From Ophiothrix spiculata (lineage: Eukaryota; Echinodermata; Ophiuroidea; Amphilepidida; Ophiotrichidae), in the NCBI GenBank assembly GCA_000969725.1, contig JXSR01S005692.1: a stretch of 20,256 bases of DNA, one strand, 5' to 3'. The notes under the pieces are model-generated. The model was not told the origin of the DNA and made no database searches. It saw only the letters and a program-made list of their open reading frames with translations. The translations under genes and the position numbers were made by a program. Of this stretch, positions 1 through 9,789 are shown piece after piece (the stretch's first letter is position 1; each line of letters starts with the position of its first letter).

Positions 1-2382
1 TGTTTTAAAAGCATTCATATATTCTCGTCCAACAGCCACAGAGCTCAGGTGCTACTTTAATGTCTCTTCCTATAAATGATGATATAATATACGAGTATTT
101 CATAAAAGATGGCTGAGCATCAATGAATGATTTTGTTGTGACTATTCAAGCATTTGATAAAAACATTTATGTTTGCATTTAACAACGTTGTAAATTTAAC
201 TAACATAGAAAAGATTGATCCCTTGGCAAGACTAAAGTGAAACAGGAATTAATTCTACGCACATAAGACCTTCCATAATGTTTTGACGGTGCCATAAATG
301 TCATCCCTTTTAATGATTTTAGTTAAGCTAAGCTACAATAATAATGGCTCTCTCTTGCAGCCAGGATATTACATTGCATTTTCGACACAAGGCAGTGATC
401 AGTCACTACTACATTAAACATAAATTACCGTATTCTCAAAAGATACTTGACGCTAATCAATGTTTGAAAAGCGATTTAAACAATGATCGTAATTCTCAAA
501 AATTGTCTAAATATTATTCCCGTTTAAATTCTAACCATTTGTCGTTAAACTTCTATTCAATGCGTTTTAAGCCAAACTTGGTGTTTAAATCATATATTCA
601 TCGTGTGTCTGACAACCAACCAATTTGAGAGCTTTAAGTTTTAAAAATGTGATAACATTAGTACATAATGCTTGAAGGCGTTTTACATGGGCCAGAGTAA
701 TAAAATTAGAACAAGCTATGTAATTAACGAAGCAAAGTAATCTTTTTTGACATGGGATCTAGTACTAAAACAATGTTGTTTACTACACGCGCTGCTTAAA
801 TATTTAACAAGCATTTTGCTAAAATCAAATTTTAACATTTAACCAAATTTTGGCTATATCGATCGAGAAAACGGCCTAAAGTTTCAATGATTAAATAACA
901 TTTGAAATGTACAATATACACGGTTGCTAATAAAGTCGGGATGAAAATATTGTTACCACTTTTTATTTAAAGGTCAATTTATGATGAAAATATCTGGAAA
1001 CGTATGTTGCTTTTGGTCAGATTTGTTAGGTAATCTTGTTTGGTTTGAAATGGAACTCCGAATGTGACCAATTTTCTCATGTACTGGTAGGTCGGTTAGG
1101 TCGATTCACAAAAATTTAAACAAATATAGCTATGATAACATCATTACCGTCAATTTAGAATACAAATTAGACCTGGCCTCTTTTGTTAAACTTTACGTTG
1201 GAAAGAAACATCGGACTATCAGAATTCTGTATAAATATCAGTGTATGTTTTTTTTTTAATTAACGCCATGACATTTGATCTGTCAATAAGAAATAATGTC
1301 TAACAATTTTGAGAATGAAAAACAACTCACTGTTGTCCAAGAGTGCAGCTTCGTGGAAAATATTGAAATACTCTGCAGGGTCTCCAAAATGAAAAAGTTC
1401 GATTGATAATAAAGATAATCTGCATATTGCTCAATGAAAACATTTAAATTATTCAGTCTTTAAAAATCAAAAACCTTGAACTTTTCCAGGCAGGGTAACT
1501 ACGTGTACGTATAAAGTCCCAGTATTTTATAGGTTCAACATGAGATGTAGCTCGCTCAAAGAGTTATCGAGACACCATATACTCGTATATATTAATTTAC
1601 TTTGTGAACTGGGATATATTAATAATGATTAAAGTAATCAAATACATGTTAATAGCTATTCGAAATGTTGTAGTTTATTACATGCATGTGTTTGTGTCGA
1701 CATTACTCTCAAACTGCAAAACATATAAGGTAACTTGCCATTTATATCAAATCAATATCCCAAACCATATCACGTTCCACTAGCAATGTAAACAGTATTT
1801 TGGATTTCTTCCGATAAATTAATAATTAAAATGCATTATACTTCTCTACTCTTTTAGCAGGTACAACATACAATGAAACCGAGGAATGATTACTAATTTA
1901 GATTTGAAAAAATTCAGTAACTAAAATCAAAGTCTCGGGAATAAGGTAACTTATTATTTAACAATGCCTGAAGATAATGTTCTGTAGTTGTTCTTTTGGG
2001 GGAATAATTTGACATGAATATCGATATCACAATTTAGCATTTCATGTGGGGTAGCTTTTATCAAATCACTTGTGCTTTAACGATAGAGGTATCGTTACAA
2101 AACTTGCCACGAAATGTCAACATTTTAGTGCCATGTTTGACGTTATCTCATCTACGATTTACACCATCCACGCAAAATATAACGAGTGCTGTGCTGCAGA
2201 ATTATTTTTATATATAAGTATGTATCTATTGCTTTAATGCATTCTTACTTCGTTAAAATAAGTATATTTTAGTCTTTTAAAAATAAAATCGACAATTTTA
2301 GATTTTTACGTGGGATTTATACCTTCATATTTAAAAGTCACAATGGATTCCCCAAACAATTATTTGTTTCTTTTAAACATGA
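1..2382. other. AT-rich non-coding stretch
   Basis: No recognisable gene, RNA or transposon was seen here. The longest open frame (344-628, 94 codons) starts at an ATG in a reasonable context but encodes a low-complexity, Lys/Asn/Ser-rich peptide of no known family; it is of a length expected by chance at this base composition. Small items are a direct repeat of AGGTCG spaced by three bases (1089-1103), a T run near 1250, and a perfect 7-bp-arm hairpin at 2079-2096 (AACGATA, GAGG loop, TATCGTT). A weak splice-acceptor-like site at 351-360 is discussed separately. The stretch could be intergenic or intronic. Confidence 0.6.
351..417 (+). other. possible 3' splice site and short terminal exon (weak)
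   Basis: CTCTCTTGCAG at 350-360 is a good match to an animal splice acceptor (pyrimidine tract plus CAG). The following frame, 361-417, reads 18 codons to a TAA and has an ordinary protein-like composition (begins PGYYIAFSTQG). An AATAAA hexamer lies at 699-704, which would fit a short 3' UTR. All of this could be coincidence: the exon would be tiny, no upstream exon is visible in the window, and no protein family is recognised. Confidence 0.1.
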
Positions 2383-2530
2383 GCGTGGAGCACTCTGGCG
2401 TAGTGGTTAGAGAATTTGACTCGTAATGTGTTGGTTTAAACTCGAATTCGGCCAAAGCAGCTTTGATTCCTTGAGTAAAGGCCTAGGTAAACTTCGTCAT
2501 TTTTGTAGGCATTTGCATTCAGAATTTTTC
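2383..2530 (+). mobile_element. degenerate tRNA-derived SINE fragment
   Basis: The head resembles a tRNA gene. A perfect A-box match (TGGCGTAGTGG) lies at 2397-2407, an anticodon-loop-like segment GACTCGTAATG follows at about 2418-2428, and a decayed B-box (around CTCGAATTC, roughly 2440-2450) lies at the expected distance. The CTCGTAA core suggests derivation from a tRNA-Thr(CGU)-like gene, but SINE heads drift, so this is only a hint. The body downstream (CCTTGAGTAAAG and so on) is reminiscent of invertebrate SINE central domains. It is not a functional tRNA: the arms do not pair well and the B-box is mutated. The 3' boundary is approximate; no poly(A) tail or target duplication was identified. 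Confidence 0.5.
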
Positions 2531-2985
2531 TCATGGTGTTATATTTTCACAACTATGTTCAATTTTCATTCGGAATGAACATTTTCATTTTAATAGTTTC
2601 TCATTGAGTACAATTGTTGTCATGGTGTAAAATGTTGTACCATTTACCAAAATGTTCATGATGGTAAAATGTTTTTCGCATCACGGCACATTTTGCAATG
2701 ATTACTCATCTGTAGAATTTGATAATTCATAGTACATTACTTTCTTTGGTAATCTTTGTTTACTATAATTACCATAGTCTTTCATTATAATCTGAAATCT
2801 GTCCTTGAGCTGCACTGTGGATTTTATTTTGAAGAAAAGATTTGTTCACTGTTTCATATTCCTCCAATGAGAAACATTTTCATTTGAAATGTTTGCCACT
2901 ATCTTTAAAAAAAAATTATCATTCTAATTGGAGTTTTAGCGGATTATTCCGATCGATTATTATTGTCTGGAAACTCGAGGTCAAT
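2531..2985. other. AT-rich non-coding stretch with short imperfect repeats
   Basis: 2570-2680 contains several near-copies of short words such as ATGGTAAAATGTT and ATGGTGTAAAATGTT, in direct and inverted orientation, plus a small palindrome TTCATTCGGAATGAA near 2567. No gene or named element is recognisable. Confidence 0.5.
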
Positions 2986-3110
2986 ATGTATTCAGTTATC
3001 TGGATTCTATTGGTAAAAAGTATATCTGGCGCTTTTGATTCCTCATCCACCTTTCTCCTTGAATGCCCTCCCCACCTAGATGACAGAAATGCGTACCGGT
3101 TTGTAGAAAG
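2986..3110 (+). other. possible first coding exon with signal-peptide-like start (weak)
   Basis: An ATG with A at -3 opens a frame of 41 codons plus two bases. It runs directly into GTAAAA at 3111, a plausible splice donor; if unspliced, the frame stops at once (AGG TAA). Residues 1-16 look like a short signal peptide: a hydrophobic core VIWILLV, then SISGA as a possible cleavage region. The rest is polar, with one CPP motif. The frame is also open upstream to about 2842, so this start is not forced. I do not recognise the protein, see no partner exon, and chance is a serious alternative. Confidence 0.13.
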
Positions 3111-3114
3111 GTAA

Positions 3115-4073
3115 AATCAGATTTATTCGTGAGGGAGAAGTGGAGTATCCCAAAAAGAATAAACACTGCATTGGTGTTTGACCTAAAGGTAATAAGAAAT
3201 GGAGAAAGACTCCACGGTCGTTAGTAAATAAGCTCTGTTCCCGTTTTCGACTTAAAACCGGTATTTTACCTTGATAAAGACCTAATTTTCAACAATGATC
3301 TACAGTCGATAAACAACTGGTGCATGCTTTTATACAGAAGGATATAGTTTGAAAGTGATATTACGATAAGGCTACTCTGTTCTCACTATGTTATGAGACA
3401 TTATTATTAGCCTAATTTGATTACTTATTTTGATTATTTCATTAAACTTATTATTCACTCTAGTACAATATTCAGTCAAGTGAATTAATGACTATTTTAT
3501 GACATTATGAATGTCAACTCAGCTGTTTAAAATCAGCTGGTCTACATCAAAGACTATCGAAGAAAAAGTTACACTTAATGACCTGTTATTTTTTAATCAG
3601 TTAAGAGAGATAAAGTAGTGTTACTTTCAGATTAAAACAAAAGCTATATATCTGTATTCATTCTTAATATTTACTAAAATCCTACACGTATTACGTAACC
3701 AGCATCTTACTTGTAATCTGACATCACCATTACACGTGGCAGACATCGAACTGCAATAAGTAATATTTGTTAGAAATATCAATAAAACTGATACATTCGT
3801 CATGAAATTGGGCTGCTTATAGTCCTTAGCAGGTAATCGGGGACTAGGAATTCCTACACGTAATGCGACATTCTGACAGGCACTTTATTCCAACTTATTA
3901 CATGTCAAGTTTGCCAAGTATGCTATAGATTTATGGTACATGGAAACGATCAAGTTGATGTCAGCTACATAGTAATTCCATTAACTAGACGTCTTAAATG
4001 TCACATATTGAAGCAAGCCTGGCGAACATTTGCCTTAAATGAGAATTAAGTGACATATTGGAGCAATTTAGAA
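3115..4073. other. non-coding stretch, no gene seen
   Basis: No open frame of note. Minor features are two CAGCTG E-box palindromes close together near 3519 and 3534, the related words CCTACACGTATTACG (near 3682) and CCTACACGTAATGCG (near 3853), and a 13-14 bp near-repeat ACATATTG(A/G)AGCAA at about 4003 and 4053, just upstream of the small hydrophobic frame at 4074. Confidence 0.5.
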
Positions 4074-4157
4074 ATGTCGGGTTTTGCATACTTGTGCATG
4101 GCGGTTGCGCTAATCGTCCTTATTTTGTACATCTTTAGGCGGGCAGAATTTGTGTGA
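4074..4157 (+). CDS. candidate single-helix micropeptide frame (27 codons), or TM exon
   Basis: An ATG with G at -3 opens 27 codons ending in TGA. Residues about 4-21 form an uninterrupted hydrophobic segment (containing CMAVALIVLILYIF), followed at once by RR, then AEFV and the stop. This is the layout of a minimal single-pass membrane peptide with its positive charges at the C-terminal end of the helix. The DNA is more GC-rich than its surroundings. Animal membrane micropeptides of about 30 residues that regulate SERCA pumps (sarcolipin, sarcolamban) have the same architecture, but I see no specific sequence match. Alternatives: a transmembrane exon of a larger gene, or chance. CATCTTTAG at about 4130-4138 also resembles a splice acceptor and competes with the coding reading. 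Confidence 0.18.
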   Translation: MSGFAYLCMAVALIVLILYIFRRAEFV

Positions 4158-5392
4158 TGGAACCTTAAGTGATCTTGTAATCATGCGAGACAAACGCAAA
4201 CCAGGTTAATTGCCATGTTTCATCTAGCTTAACATTACAGCTTCTTAAAGTGAAAAAGACTGGTGGAAAGTAGACATCATATGTGTTGGATGTGAGACTC
4301 ATTAACGCACCGATAATGATGTGAGCATTTTTAGAAGTTAAAAGACACGTGCATGTGACATAGGAGAAGGTGTTCCAGAAGGCTTTTGTATAAATTAGCA
4401 CAAGCAGTATGTTTCTACAAGCTTAATTTCAGTATCTTTAGCACATACCACAGACAATACCATTATAAGATTACAAAAAGGACTTCCGACTGAGGGTTTT
4501 TTCTGTATGTGACATTATGTTTTCAATAATTTTATAAATATTTCCTGCATACAAATATTTATCTATTATCAACCGAACAAAAAATATGTCTGCAGTGTAA
4601 AGACCAAAGTAGATGTACATCATTTACTGCATTGCGTGTAATAATAAAAATGTTTGCCTGATGATGCATTTATGCAGTTAAAGACGAGCAACAAATACCC
4701 GTTTAGTATTTGAATCTAAATGTTAATTCTTTTAAATGATAGAACATTAACAAACTCGTATCAACATGTAACAAAACACATCTTTTATCTAATTACGAAG
4801 AAGAGAAGAGGAGGATTTTTTTTTCATTTATTCAATATATTTTTCAAGGGAAACGACAAATACCAAAAATACGCAATTACAGTATTACAATTGTCCAAAT
4901 CTCCTCTGGTTTCCTCTGGCACTCAAATTATAAAACTAGAGCTTCAAACAATAAATATCCTTGAGCACCCTTATACTATCAATACTTCAACAATCCTGGG
5001 TTGCTCTATCTGTTATCATTTTTGCATTGATTGATCAGTTACCTATAGAAAATAAACCCTTAACTGCATTCCTTGAAAGTTTCTGCAGTGTTTGTTCTTC
5101 ACAATAAAAAATCAATTTCGGAACCTAGATGCAATGTACTATTGTTATATAAATTATTTCCACTCTATGAAAAGCAGAGCTTTGTAAGTATATCGAATAA
5201 CACACAGAAGTATCGTATTTCATTCAAGAACAGAGGATTTTTGTATGGTTATGTTTTTGGAAGAAATTAAAGTAGAGTGCCTCTAGTATTACTCTCATTT
5301 TTTTGATGCCGTACCAAACTGAAACCTGATACATAAATTCAAAATTCAAATCAATTCAAATCATTTAGATATGAGTAGGGCCAGAAGTAGTT
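4158..5392. other. AT-rich non-coding stretch
   Basis: Several frames of 65-104 codons are open on both strands (4165-4401 minus; 4720-5034 and 5073-5270 plus). They lack recognisable domains, some begin only at non-ATG codons, and their compositions follow the base composition. A perfect 10-bp dimer of ATTCAAATCA lies at 5344-5363. No RNA gene or transposon was recognised. Confidence 0.5.
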
Positions 5393-5430
5393 GTTAATAT
5401 TAATCTTACATGTAATACATTAATATTGAC
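5393..5430. repeat. short inverted repeat
   Basis: GTTAATATTAAT and ATTAATATTGAC are inverted copies with one mismatch. They flank a centre that itself contains the palindrome TTACATGTAA. The structure could extrude as a small cruciform or be the remnant of a palindromic element. No function is assigned. Confidence 0.45.
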
Positions 5431-6265
5431 GGTATATATGATGGAAATGAAAATTTTAATGTTTTTCATTTTTGATTGGAGCTGACTGCTTTCTTAAAAT
5501 CTTTAACCGTAGCTGTGCATTTTTGTTCCTCTAATATTTCTCCCATACCAAAATGTATAGCAAAAGGTTTTATTTGACAACATTGCGTGATTTTCTTAAG
5601 GTCCTTTCATGTACGTACTACATCACCTTTTGAAATAATTTATTCGAGTGAACTTCCTGATTTAATTTTTAATGATTGTAATTGAAAAGTCAAAACTGGA
5701 TTTTGACGTTCATTTTGTACAAACAGATATGCTTTGAGCCCATTGTTTTTTATTAAAATAATTTCTTTCATTAATCAGATCCTCCTTCATATACTCTTGA
5801 ATACTCTACAGGTCAAACTCCTTTTTTGTTATATCTGATCTGTAACTAACACACGAATCTTTGTACTTAATCTGTATGCCACCTAAATGTGTTGCCTCGG
5901 AATTGACCCTTGATGCCTTCAAAGATTATTTGCTTTGAGTGAGTAACAAACCACTTCACCCACTTACAGAGTCGTAATGTTGGAACTAAATAGAGTCATC
6001 CATAAAAGAACGGCCATCTTTTCAGATTTATCCACCTCCTTCAATGTAAGCGACGTTAGTTTTGAGTAGTGGCTGAAATGCTTTTAAGTGAGGACTGTTC
6101 AAAACTTTCGTTCGGTTGAGACGGAAAACAAATCAAAACACAACACAGTCGGATCACGTTGGTAATCTTATACAACTGGCTCATGTATGATTTGAATAAA
6201 ATGAAATCCAGGTAAACATGAAGCAGAAGCTACAATCGTTGTGATTGTATAACGAACTTGGTTCT
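5431..6265. other. non-coding stretch, no gene seen
   Basis: No substantial open frame or recognised repeat. A 20-codon ATG frame at 5876-5938 ends next to a GTGAGT donor-like site at 5939-5944, but the stop codon falls before the donor, so it does not support an exon. Confidence 0.5.
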
Positions 6266-6321
6266 GTTTTATCCATATTTATATACCTACTTGATAAGTA
6301 TGGCTATGAATATGGATAAAC
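6266..6321. repeat. near-perfect palindrome (hairpin of about 56 bp)
   Basis: The left arm (GTTTTATCCATATTTATATA and on) and right arm (ending GAATATGGATAAAC) are inverted copies over about 26 bases with a few mismatches and one extra T. There is almost no loop. This is typical of a palindromic MITE remnant or a cruciform-forming site. The short loop argues against an ordinary microRNA precursor. Confidence 0.5.
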
Positions 6322-7126
6322 TGAATAAGCATAAAAGCTGGTCCGAAGTAAGATTATTTTTTCATTGCACTTACTTTTTTCCCTAATCATTCTGAAGACA
6401 AAACTATATTTCTTACAATACTATCTTTGTCATTTAAGAATTTTAAGGTCAGAGTATAGCAAAATCTATCATTAACAATAAAACACAGCGAATATTAGAG
6501 ACCTTTATTCCTTTCTTGTTCCATTAGTTTAGATTTAATTAAAATATAATTGCAAAATCAAATATCGATTAATAACAACAATAGATACATTTTGTATTTG
6601 AGTTCTATAAAGTGTTGTTTTATTTAGAATTCACTATTCATAGGAAATCAAACAAAAGGGTGGATGGGTGGCTGAATTAGACCTATATAATTGGTCACTG
6701 ATTAACAATAGTAATATTGCAGAATTCAATAATTTGTGCAATTGCCCGTATAAACATAGTAAATTATAAGAGCGCAAAGTGTACAGGGGAGATGGTTGGG
6801 AGAGAAACCTCAAGAGCAAAGAAATTGAAACATTTTGGATTTCTTTTTGCAATGAAAATATTGCAAGGAAATTTAATGTGTACATATATATCTCGGGTAT
6901 ACATTATGGCATGGCAGACGAACAATAGTATACTTTGATTGTTACATTAACAATTTTATTAACTATATTTCCGTGTTGAAATGCGCAAGTCAACAAAATC
7001 CAATTAAAAATATTTCCTTTCAACTTTTTGAATAATCAACATTTCCTTGTTTTATTCTACGGCACGTTTGTCCGTCTCTTGTCATTTTAGAGAATAAAAT
7101 ATAGATTTAGTGGTTTGCTTGTCATC
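6322..7126. other. AT-rich non-coding stretch
   Basis: Overlapping frames on opposite strands (6634-6885 minus, 6717-6938 plus) are short, without domains, and mutually exclusive in meaning. No gene, RNA or transposon was recognised. Confidence 0.5.
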
Positions 7127-7230
7127 TATCGTCTCAGAATGGATGGGCGTACATTATTTTGAGTAATGGGTGCCCCGAAGGGGTTACCATCACGAAAAAA
7201 TAATGTACGCCAATCCTATTGTCTCACAAT
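7127..7230. mobile_element. palindromic MITE-like element with imperfect flanking direct repeats
   Basis: Inverted arms lie at 7141-7160 (GGATGGGCGTACATTATTTT) and 7197-7216, 20 bases with one mismatch. Between them lies a GC-rich hairpin, GTGCCCCGAAGGGGTTACC. Outside the arms, 7127-7140 and 7217-7230 are direct copies of TATCGTCTCAGAAT-like sequence (12 of 14 match), which could be an aged target-site duplication, although 14 bp is long for most DNA transposons. The CCCCGAAGGGG core resembles that in the ends of the element at 13244-13496. No coding capacity. Confidence 0.5.
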
Positions 7231-8029
7231 ACAAAGTCTCTAATAACTGGCCTATTGTTTCATATAATGGTTGGGTGCTCCTAAGTAAAATCACACTCAT
7301 TCACTCGTTGACTAAAGAATGGTCAATATTTAGTGTCTTTTTCAGTATCTTTTATATGTAAACTATCTATGATTATTTGACCTTGATGGTTATTGTAATT
7401 TTTGATATGCAAACGTCTTGCAATGATCATACACTAAAATAAAATTAATTAAGCCACGTAATATTAATCACTGTTCTGTTTAATACTTTCTTGCCTCAAT
7501 TTTAAATATCAGTTTCGGAATTCATTATAAAATTAGGTTAAGCCAGCTTAACCTCTCAGGTCTTCAGAATCAAGTAATAAGCTCATTGTAAATGTATGGC
7601 CATGAACTTTATTCCCCTTGGGTTTGACTAAGCTTGTAGTAATCAATTTATTGCTAATTTTACCGTATACCATGTAGCATGGAGTTGAAAGGAAACTCTC
7701 CGGGAAACCAATGGACAATTGAATGTATATGATGGAGGAACAGATCAAGAAAATACAGAAATAAAGTATATAATTGTTAATGCAGTTAATGAATATTGAA
7801 CAAATTCAATTTTAATTTTGAGCCAATTCTGATATCGCTACAAATTCATTCACACCATACAGATACTTTCGAAGATACTAGTCTACTGAAAATGAAATTA
7901 TGATTCTAGTTTTATTATGAAAGATAATAAGGCATTAAATGAAAACATTGGCATGCTTTACACGAGATAGAAAAATATTCTTTCTTTGAGTTATTTGATT
8001 TGAAAACACCTGAGGGACATAAGTAGCCT
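7231..8029. other. AT-rich non-coding stretch
   Basis: Two short open frames (7170-7361 plus, overlapping the palindromic element, and 7548-7748 minus) show no domain or family. No RNA or repeat was recognised. Confidence 0.5.
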
Positions 8030-8265
8030 ATAATTCCCCACTCCTAATCATCAGGAATTGAGCGTCGTGGGTTCGAATATAGTGGGCGACATGTGTAATA
8101 TCCTAGAGCAAGATACTTACACTAATGTCCTCTTTTTCACCCAAGTGCCAAATAGGTGCAGTCGTTCTTCAGTGCTTGGAAGGTAACAGACTCAAGAGGA
8201 AGGGTAGTGGCGATCCCCTCACCGCAATATAACAACAAGGTGGCATCTGGTTCAAATCTCTTAGA
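8030..8265 (+). mobile_element. tRNA-derived SINE, 5'-decayed
   Basis: A good B-box (GGTTCGAATAT, 8070-8080; 9 of 11 positions match the consensus) follows a tRNA-like segment with CTCCTAATCATCAGG (8041-8055), where CTCCTAA looks like an anticodon loop. The tRNA head leads into a conserved-looking SINE body: GGGCGACATGTGTAATATCC, then GAGCAAGATACTTACAC, then CTCTTTTTCACCCAAGTGCC, up to about 8152. From memory, this body type is widespread in marine invertebrate SINEs; I cannot name the family. The A-box is not recognisable. The 3' limit (about 8265) is a guess. A frame of 80 codons at 8156-8398 runs across the SINE tail and is not treated as a gene. Confidence 0.6.
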
Positions 8266-9363
8266 AAGAGAAATGAGCAATCAAAATCGTTCAAATACAC
8301 GCTGTTCCCTGAAACAAATTGCTTTATTTTCTGTGCACTGTGTAGTAATATTATACATCATGGTTATAGAATACCAAGAGGTGTTCGATCGTTTTTAATT
8401 CTAGTATTTGATAATAAAATTGTTTAAATTAATACCGGTAATTTACATTTTATTATTAATAATGTTTTTAACTATATGTTGAAAGGGCTTGAATTCGGTA
8501 CTACTTTCATCTAAATTTGCCTGAGAATGTTCTCCAGAAGCATGATGCGCAAACACTTGCATATGATCATTTCAGTTTAATCAGCTATGGACGATGTTGC
8601 TTAGCTGGTGTAGAGACAGTAAGATGACCTTTGATAAGCTGTTGAAAGCTAATGAACAATTTGAAAAGGTGATTGGGAAGGTACATGTTACTCGATCACT
8701 TGTCATTTAGCCTTGTGTGTAATTTGTACCTGCATGGTAATTACGTTTTGGCGACGTTAATGGTCTAGACAAATTAAAGGGAAACGATATTCTACAATCA
8801 TTTGAGCTCTTAATGTTGAAGGTTTTGAAACTGTTAAAAACATCTTTTTGTACAGAGCATTCGACATTCAAATTTAGGAAACTAACCCGGGAACTGAACA
8901 AGATCCTCACAATAGTCTTTTAACTTATTAATAATAAAATTTACAAGAATTCTATATGCTTTTAAATAGGAAAGTAAAGAGTATTGAATCCGTCAAACGG
9001 AAGACGTTGAGTAATGTTTGGTATGTCGGCAAATTAACAGTGATCTTAAGCAGGGTACATGAAATTAGCACTGAACGATGCTGTATACTTAATGTTCATT
9101 TTATGAATACTCAAATACTTTTTTAAATACACACATTGTTTTAAAATCATTCTTGTATATGTTTTCTAGAGGACAAGTTATCTCAAAGGAAGTAGCAAGT
9201 ATTTTTAACAGTGTCTGTTATGGTTATCTTAAGATCCATCGTGGATCTTTTTAGATTAAACTTTAAAACATCAAATCCATCTTGAAAAAAAAAACGCACA
9301 GAAAATTTGATGCATCACTTTTGGCAAACTTGCAGGGAAAGATATTTACTATATTCTAAATTA
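8266..9363. other. non-coding stretch, no gene seen
   Basis: One 67-codon minus-strand frame (8707-8910) lacks any recognisable motif. A perfect 8-bp-arm hairpin with a TCG loop lies at 9231-9249 (AAGATCCA / TGGATCTT), followed by a short T run. In bacteria this would suggest a terminator, but nothing else here is bacterial. No transposon was recognised. Confidence 0.5.
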
Positions 9364-9789
9364 TGACTGTCCATCCCAAACGAGCCGTAAATGCAAGAAA
9401 ATTCAATTTGCGCTACATGTGAAAATACATATCAAGGTCGCAATTTGCCGAAACTGATTTTTTTGACAGATTCACAATCCTTGTGCTTACTTCAATCCAC
9501 CTGCAAAGTTACATTTCAAGAACATGATCAGCAATATGAAATATATTTGTAAGCTTATATTTTGAGAACAATCAACAAGAAATATAGGGCTTACTAATAT
9601 ACAGTTTACAACAGTTATACATTTTACCGGGACATTCTACAACTTTTGACTGACCATAATTTGGCTTCTGGAAATCGAGCGAAGTTCATTGAGGTGTCAA
9701 TTTAATCCTTGTAACGTGGTCTTTGCAAATATTTAAGAAGCGAGAATGACCAGAGGATGTATTTACGGCTGTATTGGGATGGACGGTCA
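9364..9789. mobile_element. MITE copy A (about 426 bp)
   Basis: Terminal inverted repeats of about 31 bp are visible. The left begins TGACTGTCCATCCCAA at 9364 and continues to GCCGTAAATGC at 9394. The right is 9759-9789, whose reverse complement begins TGACCGTCCATCCCAA and ends GCCGTAAATAC. A few flanking bases (AAATT / AATTT) also pair. The interior shares several blocks with copy B, for example TTTTGACAGATTCACAAT, CTGTGCTTAC-like and TCATTTTAATCCTT-like segments. There is no open frame, so this is a non-autonomous DNA transposon or an old internally deleted one. The superfamily is not assigned. Confidence 0.65.

Noticed and set aside
344..628. 94-codon plus-strand open frame with a good start context
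   Set aside because: No domain, signal or family resemblance; length within chance expectation for 20 kb of AT-rich DNA read in six frames.
2383..2455. Functional tRNA gene
   Set aside because: The A-box is good but the B-box and stems are decayed and a SINE body follows; it is a SINE head.
4165..4401. 78-codon minus-strand open frame with some protein-like stretches
   Set aside because: Starts only at GTG, no known domain, and no clear splice sites bound it; it could be part of an exon but cannot be supported.
4720..5270. Open frames of 104 and 65 codons
   Set aside because: Composition mirrors the AT-rich DNA and no motif is visible.
5876..5938. 20-codon ATG frame next to a GTGAGT donor-like site
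   Set aside because: The stop codon comes before the donor, so it is not an exon; too short to stand alone.
8156..8398. 80-codon open frame
   Set aside because: Runs through the tail of the SINE and begins at a non-ATG codon.
9231..9255. Hairpin plus T run as a bacterial terminator
   Set aside because: The setting is eukaryotic; there is no upstream gene, so the resemblance is incidental.
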